Assembly (NCBI GenBank): GCA_026196045.1
Contig: JAPHRJ010000100.1
Span: forward strand, 1-32,700
DNA length: 32,700 nucleotides
Origin: Gammaproteobacteria bacterium
Lineage (GTDB): Bacteria; Pseudomonadota; Gammaproteobacteria; UBA6429; Thiohalophilaceae
Direction of reading: 5' to 3'
Each line of letters begins with the position of its first letter. Positions within the stretch are counted from its first letter, which is position 1. A program made the translations under genes and the position numbers. The notes under the pieces were generated by a model. It ran no database searches and was not told where the DNA came from. It saw nothing but the letters and a program-made list of their open reading frames with translations. Of the stretch, positions 26,607 to 32,700 are shown piece by piece.

Positions 26607-27014
26607 ATGAACAATCATAAAGAAGAGTTCATTCGTTTTATCATGGTCGGTGGCTTTGCGGCCATTGTTAATTTCGTTAGTCGAATTTTATATAGTGAAT
26701 GGACGAGTTTCAGGATAGCCGTTGTTGTTGCTTATTTGACGGGCATGGTAACGGCCTATTTATTATCGAAGTTGCTGGTTTTTGCCCCCAGCGGTAAACC
26801 AGCGTCGCAGGAGTTCCTGTACTTTAGCCTGGTTAATCTGGCTGCAGTAATTCAGGTCTGGTTCATCAGTGTGGGTCTGGCCGAATACCTTTTCCCATAT
26901 GTAGGATTGATGTTTTATCCGGAAGAAGTGGCCCATTTTATTGGTCTGTCAGTGCCGGTGATCACCAGCTATCTTGGGCATAAGCATTTTACCTTCGCCC
27001 AGGTTCAGAAATAA
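26607..27014 (+). CDS. GtrA-like small membrane protein (possible lipid-phospho-sugar flippase)
   Basis: A 135-residue protein with four membrane segments, at about residues 9-29, 37-58, 70-92 and 105-124, and charged ends. This is the GtrA-like pattern, including FIRFIMVGGFAA at the start and SYLGHKHFTF at the end. GtrA proteins are linked to flipping polyprenyl-phospho-sugars. In mycobacteria the GtrA-like Rv3789 lies beside dprE1 and has been tied to moving or using decaprenyl-phospho-arabinose. The same partnership here makes a flippase or scaffold for the arabinose donor the best inference. It is the last gene of the plus-strand run. Confidence 0.85.
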   Translation: MNNHKEEFIRFIMVGGFAAIVNFVSRILYSEWTSFRIAVVVAYLTGMVTAYLLSKLLVFAPSGKPASQEFLYFSLVNLAAVIQVWFISVGLAEYLFPYVGLMFYPEEVAHFIGLSVPVITSYLGHKHFTFAQVQK

Positions 27015-27019
27015 GTTTT

Positions 27020-27045
27020 ATAACCCGCATAAAAAACAGGGTTAT
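27020..27045. terminator. Possible terminator between the GtrA gene and fabI
   Basis: Perfect 7-bp arms ATAACCC (27020-27026) and GGGTTAT (27039-27045) enclose a 12-base A-rich loop between two converging genes. T-runs are poor on both strands, so activity is uncertain. Confidence 0.4.
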
Positions 27046-27086
27046 TAACTGAATGGCAATATCTCTAAGAGTATGTCCTTGTGGGA

Positions 27087-27878
27087 TTATTCATCATCCA
27101 GGGGACGCATGCCGATCTTGTTGTAGCCAGAATCGACATAAATTGTTTCGGCGGTAATACCAGAAGCTAAATCAGAGCAGAGGAAGGCGGCGGCGTTACC
27201 GACATCTTCAATAGTCACATTACGGCGTAGAGGGGCGGTTTTTGCAACTTCGGTCAGCATTTTGCGGAAGTTACTGATTCCTGCTGCAGCCAGCGTTTTG
27301 ATAGGACCGGCTGAGATGGCGTTAACACGGATACCGTCTGGTCCCAGGCTCTGCGCCATATAGCGTACATTGGCTTCCAGGCTGGCTTTAGCCAGACCCA
27401 TAACATTGTAATTAGGCATGGCGCGTTCTGCACCCAGATAGCTCAGGGTGAGCAGGGAACCATCACGGCCTTCCATCATGCGCATACCGGACTTTGCCAG
27501 TGCGGCAAAACTGTAGGAGCTGATTTCATGGGCCTGGCGGAAGCCCTCACGTGTGACATTGTCGAGGTAATCACCCTCAAGCTCATTGCGTGGTGCAAAG
27601 GCGACAGAATGGACGATAATATCCAGTCCATCCCAGTAGTCGTCCAGTTTATCAAATACAGTATCAATTTCTTCATCACTGCTGACATCACAGGGCACCA
27701 CAATCTCGGAATCCAGTTCGGCAGCCATTTTGGCAACACGACCTTCGAGTTTCTCATTTTGATAAGTAAAAGCTAATTCAGCACCTTCGCGATGCATGGC
27801 ATGAGCGATGCCCCAGGCAATGGAACGGTTACTGGCTAATCCAACAATCAATGCGCGTTTGCCTTGAAGAAAACCCAT
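27087..27878 (-). CDS. fabI: Enoyl-[acyl-carrier-protein] reductase (NADH) FabI
   Basis: FabI reduces trans-2-enoyl-ACP in the last step of each fatty acid elongation cycle. The 263 residues carry the FabI version of the SDR motifs: [13 protein letters not shown] (13-25), catalytic Y147, and Y157-x6-K164 (NYNVMGLAK). The ATG at 27878 follows AAGGG. The residue matching E. coli Gly93 is Ala93 (HSVAFAP). Substitutions there can affect triclosan or diazaborine binding in E. coli, but Ala occurs naturally in other FabI proteins, so no phenotype is claimed. It converges on the glycan operon and diverges from the ABC importer. Confidence 0.96.
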   Translation of the reverse strand: MGFLQGKRALIVGLASNRSIAWGIAHAMHREGAELAFTYQNEKLEGRVAKMAAELDSEIVVPCDVSSDEEIDTVFDKLDDYWDGLDIIVHSVAFAPRNELEGDYLDNVTREGFRQAHEISSYSFAALAKSGMRMMEGRDGSLLTLSYLGAERAMPNYNVMGLAKASLEANVRYMAQSLGPDGIRVNAISAGPIKTLAAAGISNFRKMLTEVAKTAPLRRNVTIEDVGNAAAFLCSDLASGITAETIYVDSGYNKIGMRPLDDE

Positions 27879-27986
27879 CTTGAATACCCTTAAGTTTGTG
27901 AAATGAAAATTTTGTAATAGTTTCTATAACTGGAATGCTTACTGTTTATGCATTATCAGCGGCTTATTGTTGCGTACCTTACCGGA

Positions 27987-28041
27987 AATCTGACACGGGG
28001 AAAAGAGGCTTGTTAATATCTCTTCTCCCCTGCGTCAGATT
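27987..28041. promoter_or_regulatory. Large imperfect hairpin in the fabI / ABC-importer divergent region
   Basis: AATCTGAC (27987-27994) pairs with GTCAGATT (28034-28041). Inside it, after a 2/3-base internal loop, GGGGA pairs with TCCCC and AAGAG with CTCTT, separated by one mismatch. The loop is about 12 bases. No T-run follows on either strand, so it does not look like a terminator. It sits midway in the 238-base gap between divergent starts and may be an operator, a leader structure or a small repeat. I could not identify a convincing promoter for either gene. Confidence 0.5.
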
Positions 28042-28116
28042 ATAATAAACTCTATTAATAAATGAATACAACAGGTAAAAATAATCCTTATAATAAACCG
28101 GATTCAATGTTCTTGA

Positions 28117-30378
28117 ATGAATGAAACTTTGAAGAGATCTGCGAAAAGACCTGCCCATTTTAGTCAAATAATTTGCCTGCCTGACCTCTTATTCTATCGT
28201 CAGGGTTTGGCGATATTTTCTGCTCTGGTTTTTGTGATCGGTTCTATACCATCCACTTTTGCAGCCTTAAATAATCCTTATCCACAGGCCGATAGCCAAC
28301 AGAATATTCTATATTCTTCTTTTTCCGAACGCCCCAAACATCTGGATCCCATTCGTTCTTACAGCTCCAATGAATATGCTTTTATTGGACAAATTTACGA
28401 ACCCCCTTTGCAATATCATTTCCTCAAGCGGCCCTATCAACTAGTACCACTCACGGCGAGCCAGATGCCGCGAGTAAAGTATTTTGATCATCAGGGAGAG
28501 GAAATTGCCGACACAGCAAGTGTTGACGACAAAAATGTGGCCTACAGTACCTATGAAATCCAGATCAAACCGGGGATTCGCTATCAGCCTCATCCTGCGT
28601 TTGCACGAAATGAAAACAATAACCCTCTATACCACGCGCTTAGCGAGGTTGAACTTGAGAGTATTCATCGTCTTGGGGATTTTGCCAGAGTAGATTCACG
28701 GGAGCTGGTTGCAGCGGACTATGTCTACCAGATCAAACGACTGGCACACCCAAAACTCAGTTCACCGATTCAAGGTTTGATGAGTGAATACATCGTTGGC
28801 CTGACTGAGTATGCAAAGACATTGAAACAGGCTTATAAAACGGAATCAAAAGAAAAGGATGAGCTGTTTTTCTTCGATTTACGCCGCTATCCGTTAGCAG
28901 GTGTAGAAGTTGTGGATCGTTATACTTATCGCATCAAGGTCAAAGGGCGTTACCCCCAGTTACTGTATTGGTTGGCGATGCCATTTTTTGCTCCTATGCC
29001 TTTCGAAGCTGATCAATTTTATTCTCAGCCGGGGATGAAAGATCGCAACATTACGCTTGACTGGTATCCGGTAGGGACGGGTGCTTATATGTTAAGTGTT
29101 AATGATCCTAATCTTCGTATGATTCTTGAACGTAACCCCAACTTTCATGAACAACGTTATCCAACAGATGGAGATAGTGGTGATTTTGAAAAAGGCTGGC
29201 TGACAGATGCAGGGAAGTCGATGCCATTCATTGATAAGGTGATCTATAACCTGGAGAAAGAAACTATTCCTTACTGGAACAAGTTTTTGCAGGGATATTA
29301 TGATGTCTCTGGCGTCAGCTCAGACAGTTTTGATCAAGCTATTCAGTTTTCAGCTCAGGGCGATGCTGAATTAACCTCGATGATGCAAGAGAAAGGTATT
29401 GAGTTAATAACCAGTGTCGAGGCTTCAATTTTTTATATGGGTTTTAATATGCTCGACCCAGTTGTAGGTGGTGATACTGAGCGGGCTCGTTTATTACGAC
29501 AGGCGATTTCGATTGCCATCGATTACGAAGAATTTGTTTCTATTTTCATGAATGGTCGCGGTCAACCAGCACAGGGACCCATTCCACCGGGTATTTTTGG
29601 TCATGTTGAGGGTGAGTCGGGCATTAATACCTATGTATACAACTGGAACAATGGTCAGCCTGAACGAAAATCTATAGAGACGGCCAAACAGTTACTGGTA
29701 CAGGCAGGCTATCCCAATGGTCGAGATAAGGATAGTGGCAAGCCTTTACTGGTACACCTGGATATCACTGGAGGAGGTCCAGAAGACAAGTCCCGTTTTG
29801 ACTGGTTACGTAAGCAATTGAAAAAGATTGACCTCGATTTGGTGATTCGAAATACAGACTACAATCGTTTTCAGGAAAAGATGCGTAAAGGTAATGCACA
29901 GTTATTCATGTGGGGCTGGAATGCCGATTATCCTGATCCAGAAAATTTCCTGTTTTTACTCTATGGCCCTAATGGTAAAGTCAAACATCATGGTGAAAAT
30001 GCCGTAAATTATCATAACCCGAAGTTTGACCAGTTGTTTGATAAAATGAAAAGTATGGACAACAGTCCAGAGCGTCAGGCGATCATCAATGAAATAATGG
30101 AAATGTTACGTCATGATGCGCCGTGGATATGGGGTTTTCATCCGAAAAGATTTGTCTTACATCATAACTGGTATCGAAATGCCAAGCCCAACCTGATGGC
30201 GCACAATACCTTAATGTACAAACGTATTGATCCTGTTTTACGTGAACAAATGCGAAGCAAATGGAACAAGCCAGTTATCTGGCCTGTCGTTCTTGTCTTC
30301 CTGTTACTTGTTATTACTATTGTTCCTGCCGTGATGGTATATCGCCGTAAGGAACGTCAACCGGCGGTATTGAAATAA
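28117..30378 (+). CDS. Family 5 ABC extracellular solute-binding protein with C-terminal membrane anchor
   Basis: A 753-residue SBP_bac_5 (peptide/oligopeptide) binding protein. A hydrophobic export segment lies at about 28-48, with a likely cut after STFA. The mature part has the usual opening (RPKHLDPIRSYSSNEYAF) and the late GWNADYPDPENFLFLLYGPNG. Unusually, residues about 719-741 (VIWPVVLVFLLLVITIVPAVMVY) form a membrane segment followed by basic residues, so the protein should be tethered at its C-terminus, not free in the periplasm. It is also longer than DppA/OppA (about 530). The ATG at 28117 gives a long charged n-region; no later ATG sits at a better place. The permease follows one base after the stop. 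The transported compound is unknown. Confidence 0.88.
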   Translation: MNETLKRSAKRPAHFSQIICLPDLLFYRQGLAIFSALVFVIGSIPSTFAALNNPYPQADSQQNILYSSFSERPKHLDPIRSYSSNEYAFIGQIYEPPLQYHFLKRPYQLVPLTASQMPRVKYFDHQGEEIADTASVDDKNVAYSTYEIQIKPGIRYQPHPAFARNENNNPLYHALSEVELESIHRLGDFARVDSRELVAADYVYQIKRLAHPKLSSPIQGLMSEYIVGLTEYAKTLKQAYKTESKEKDELFFFDLRRYPLAGVEVVDRYTYRIKVKGRYPQLLYWLAMPFFAPMPFEADQFYSQPGMKDRNITLDWYPVGTGAYMLSVNDPNLRMILERNPNFHEQRYPTDGDSGDFEKGWLTDAGKSMPFIDKVIYNLEKETIPYWNKFLQGYYDVSGVSSDSFDQAIQFSAQGDAELTSMMQEKGIELITSVEASIFYMGFNMLDPVVGGDTERARLLRQAISIAIDYEEFVSIFMNGRGQPAQGPIPPGIFGHVEGESGINTYVYNWNNGQPERKSIETAKQLLVQAGYPNGRDKDSGKPLLVHLDITGGGPEDKSRFDWLRKQLKKIDLDLVIRNTDYNRFQEKMRKGNAQLFMWGWNADYPDPENFLFLLYGPNGKVKHHGENAVNYHNPKFDQLFDKMKSMDNSPERQAIINEIMEMLRHDAPWIWGFHPKRFVLHHNWYRNAKPNLMAHNTLMYKRIDPVLREQMRSKWNKPVIWPVVLVFLLLVITIVPAVMVYRRKERQPAVLK

Positions 30379-30379
30379 G

Positions 30380-31357
30380 ATGTTTGCTTATATTATCCGT
30401 CGCACGCTTTATGCTATACCGATTTTAATCGGTGTTAACTTACTGACCTTCTCATTATTTTTTGTGGTGAACAGTCCAGATGATATGGCACGTATGCATC
30501 TGGGTATGAAACGTGTCACGCCTGAGTCGATAGATAAATGGAAGCAGGAACGCGGTTATGATAAACCCTTGCTGTACAACGCGTCAGCTGAAGGAATAGA
30601 AAAAGTCTCAGATACTATTTTCTTTGATAAATCATTGCGACTATTTGTGTTTGATTTCGGCAGTGCCGATGATGGACGAGATATTGGTTTTGATATCAGC
30701 CAACGCATGTGGGCGAGTCTGGCTATAGCTTTACCCGTATTTATAGTTGGTATCCTGGTGAACATTACTTTTGCTATGTTACTGGCATTTTTTCGTGCGA
30801 CCTATATTGATATCTGGGGTGTCGTGCTTTGTGTCATTTTAATGTCTATTTCCAGTCTGTTTTATATTATTGGTGGACAGTTTCTGGTGGGCAAGCTTCT
30901 GCACCTGGTTCCTATTTCTGGTTACGATACCGGAGTCAGTGCAATTAAGTTTCTGGTGCTGCCGGTCATTATTGGTGTTATTGGCGGAATCGGAGCTGGC
31001 TCTCGCTGGTATCGTACTATTTTTCTGGAGGAAATTAACAAGGACTATGTGCGTACCGCAAGAGCCAAAGGCTTGTCAGAAATTAGAGTGCTGTTTAAGC
31101 ATGTCTTAAAGAATGCGATGATTCCAATTTTGACCGGAGTGGTGGTAGTTATTCCTTTATTATTTATGGGAAGCCTGATTACGGAATCCTTTTTCGGGAT
31201 ACCTGGACTGGGAAGTTACACGATTGATGCAATTCAGAATCAGGATTTTGCTATTGTCCGTGCCATGGTTTTTCTTGGATCTGTCCTGTATATCATTGGA
31301 TTGATATTGACTGATATTTCCTACACGATGGTTGATCCACGGGTAAGGCTGGAATAG
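30380..31357 (+). CDS. ABC transporter permease, DppB/OppB type
   Basis: A 325-residue inner membrane permease with the usual start MFAYIIRRTLYAIPILIGV, about six membrane segments, and the EAA loop that contacts the ATPase (YVRTARAKGLSEIRVLFKHV, about residues 222-241). The C-terminus ends in YTMVDPRVRLE, typical of DppB. The ATG at 30380 is one base after the binding-protein stop, so translation is probably coupled. The matching ATPase genes are not in the window and probably lie downstream. Confidence 0.93.
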   Translation: MFAYIIRRTLYAIPILIGVNLLTFSLFFVVNSPDDMARMHLGMKRVTPESIDKWKQERGYDKPLLYNASAEGIEKVSDTIFFDKSLRLFVFDFGSADDGRDIGFDISQRMWASLAIALPVFIVGILVNITFAMLLAFFRATYIDIWGVVLCVILMSISSLFYIIGGQFLVGKLLHLVPISGYDTGVSAIKFLVLPVIIGVIGGIGAGSRWYRTIFLEEINKDYVRTARAKGLSEIRVLFKHVLKNAMIPILTGVVVVIPLLFMGSLITESFFGIPGLGSYTIDAIQNQDFAIVRAMVFLGSVLYIIGLILTDISYTMVDPRVRLE

Positions 31358-31366
31358 GGAATATTT

Positions 31367-32700
31367 ATGTTATCTTCATTTCGACAGTCATTCCTGTTAA
31401 AGCCTTTGTTAACCGTCATCGTGTTGGCCCTGGCTTATTTTGTCCTGCCTCATTTTTTTAGTACTAAACCCGTTTATCTCTGGACCGATCGGCTGATCTT
31501 TATTTTACTTGTCGCCATTATTTTTCTGGTGGCTTATATTCGTCATAAGCCTCATTTACTTAATCCCTGGAAGCAGGTATTTCAAAGCCGGCGAGCTCTG
31601 GTTTCTGCAGTAGTGTTATCAGTCTATGTGGTCGTTGGTTTACTGGATTCGATACATTTTCAAAAGCCATTGACGGAAAATGAAGGAGAACAACATTATT
31701 CGGTAGAAGTCTTTACCGTACTGGATACGCTATTATCACATTTACATACACAGGTTGAGAAAACCTATTCTGCACCCTTTGCGACACATCTATTTGCAAA
31801 AGAAACCATGACGGCAGAAGATGGTAAGCAATACCGAGCCTATCCGCGCCTACAGTATGGTGGTCAACATCTGGAAAATCCAGAGCAGCAGAAAACTCAG
31901 GACATAATTTTCAATTCGCTAAAAGGAATGCTAACGGGTGTTGTGATTTGGTCCGTAATTGCTCTTTCACTTTTGTTTTACCTAAAACAAAAACATTCTC
32001 TATCGTTTGCTGAAGTCTCTAAACAATACCTAAAAGAAAATCGCTTTTTACCATTCCGAGTTGTACTCGTTACCTCAGGCATCTTACTAATTGTTGCTTC
32101 GGCTATCTGGCAACTCAGTACTCTGTACCATGTGTTTGGTACCGACAAGGTCGGACAGGATGTACTTTATCTTTCATTAAAAAGTATTCGTACTGGATTA
32201 GTGATTGGAACATTAACGACCTTAGTCATGTTGCCCTTTGCGGTACTGCTGGGAATTATGGCAGGGTATTTCCGTGGCTGGATTGATGATGTAATCCAGT
32301 ATATCTATACCACCCTCAGTTCTGTCCCTGGCGTTTTGTTGATTGCAGCCGCGATTCTGTCTATCCAGGTTTATATGACCAACCACCCTGAGTTTTTTGA
32401 AAGTGCTCGTGATCAGGCTGATCTACGTCTGCTGGCTTTGTGTGTAGTTTTGGGTATTACTGGCTGGACCGGTCTATGTCGATTGTTGCGTGGTGAAGTC
32501 CTGAAACTGCGTGAAATGGATTACATCCAGGCCGCAACAGCCTTTGGTGTTGGACACTTCACGATTATCGGACGGCACTTATTACCCAATGTGCTGCATA
32601 TTGTCCTGATTATGGTTGTGCTGGATTTTAGTGGTTTAGTTCTCGCAGAAGCCGTTTTATCTTATGTGCAGGTTGGTGTTGATCCTTCCACCATTAGCTG
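31367..32700 (+). CDS. ABC transporter permease, DppC/OppC type with large N-terminal extension, 3'-truncated by window edge
   Basis: The frame opens with ATG at 31367, behind AGGGA, and stays open to the window end (444 codons). The permease core begins about residue 256 (VFGTDKVGQDVLYLSL matches the DppC GTDxxGRDvlsr motif) and has its EAA loop at about 386-407 (DYIQAATAFGVGHFTIIG). Before it lie membrane segments at about 12-30, 42-58, 75-93, 186-206 and 232-250, with a loop of about 90 residues (94-185), probably periplasmic. Ordinary DppC proteins have one membrane segment before that motif and total about 300 residues. So two extra segments precede, and a loop and two more segments follow, the normal first one. 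It pairs with the DppB-like protein. Confidence 0.88.
   Translation, partial: MLSSFRQSFLLKPLLTVIVLALAYFVLPHFFSTKPVYLWTDRLIFILLVAIIFLVAYIRHKPHLLNPWKQVFQSRRALVSAVVLSVYVVVGLLDSIHFQKPLTENEGEQHYSVEVFTVLDTLLSHLHTQVEKTYSAPFATHLFAKETMTAEDGKQYRAYPRLQYGGQHLENPEQQKTQDIIFNSLKGMLTGVVIWSVIALSLLFYLKQKHSLSFAEVSKQYLKENRFLPFRVVLVTSGILLIVASAIWQLSTLYHVFGTDKVGQDVLYLSLKSIRTGLVIGTLTTLVMLPFAVLLGIMAGYFRGWIDDVIQYIYTTLSSVPGVLLIAAAILSIQVYMTNHPEFFESARDQADLRLLALCVVLGITGWTGLCRLLRGEVLKLREMDYIQAATAFGVGHFTIIGRHLLPNVLHIVLIMVVLDFSGLVLAEAVLSYVQVGVDPSTIS

Noticed and set aside
16863-27014. Horizontally acquired island
   Set aside because: The operon looks more AT-rich than the housekeeping block, but I cannot compute composition here, and no mobility genes or flanking repeats are seen. 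Surface-glycan loci are often AT-rich.

Overview
The window reads as a chromosomal segment of a moderately AT-rich gammaproteobacterium. Evidence is the block of five tRNAs - tig - clpP - clpX - lon - hupB - tRNA-Val - tRNA-Asp - ppiD, an order familiar from that class. Protein sequences (CysS, ClpP, ClpX, Lon, HU, FabI) are very close to the Escherichia/Pseudomonas type, and LpxH shows a lipid A-containing Gram-negative envelope. I cannot name the genus.

Layout. (1) 3-1181: 3' part of an FMN-dependent glutamate-synthase-like protein, cut by the window edge. (2) 1430-5848: housekeeping genes: ppiA-ppiB-lpxH on the minus strand, cysS on the plus strand, folD on the minus strand. (3) 5929-6818: a strong promoter and the tRNA cluster Pro-Arg-His-Lys-Leu. 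The Pro-Arg spacer is unusually long and structured and carries a second copy of the tRNA-Pro 3' end. (4) 6876-15466: the protein quality-control block tig, clpP, clpX, lon (with its own heat-shock-like promoter), hupB, tRNA-Val, tRNA-Asp, ppiD. (5) 15551-16840: a dicarboxylate/amino acid:cation symporter. (6) 16863-27014: nine tightly packed plus-strand genes for a surface glycan. (7) 27087-27878: fabI on the minus strand. (8) 28117 to the end: a family-5 ABC importer (binding protein, two permeases), the last gene cut by the window edge.

The most interesting part is region 6. Its first three genes look like a WbpV/WbpL/WbpM-type set: 4-ketoreductase, membrane sugar-1-phosphate transferase and UDP-GlcNAc 4,6-dehydratase. 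They would make UDP-QuiNAc (or a stereoisomer) and load it on undecaprenyl phosphate. The next genes strongly resemble the mycobacterial route to polyprenyl-phospho-D-arabinofuranose: a single protein joining a HAD phosphatase to a UbiA-type phosphoribosyl-polyprenyl transferase, a DprE1-like FAD oxidase, a DprE2-like SDR reductase and a GtrA/Rv3789-like small membrane protein. Between them sit an atypical NAD-dependent epimerase and an FAD amine-oxidase-fold protein of unknown role. Together they suggest a D-arabinofuranose donor system for a lipid-linked glycan in a Gram-negative bacterium. No arabinosyltransferase or classical GT-2/GT-4 glycosyltransferase is in the window, so the acceptor is unknown. 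Arabinofuranose donor genes of this kind are known from mycobacteria, from Azorhizobium (noe genes) and from some Pseudomonas pilin-glycosylation strains, so the chemistry is not new. The gene set, the fusion and the two extra enzymes deserve a closer look.

No insertion sequence, CRISPR array, phage gene or rRNA was found.
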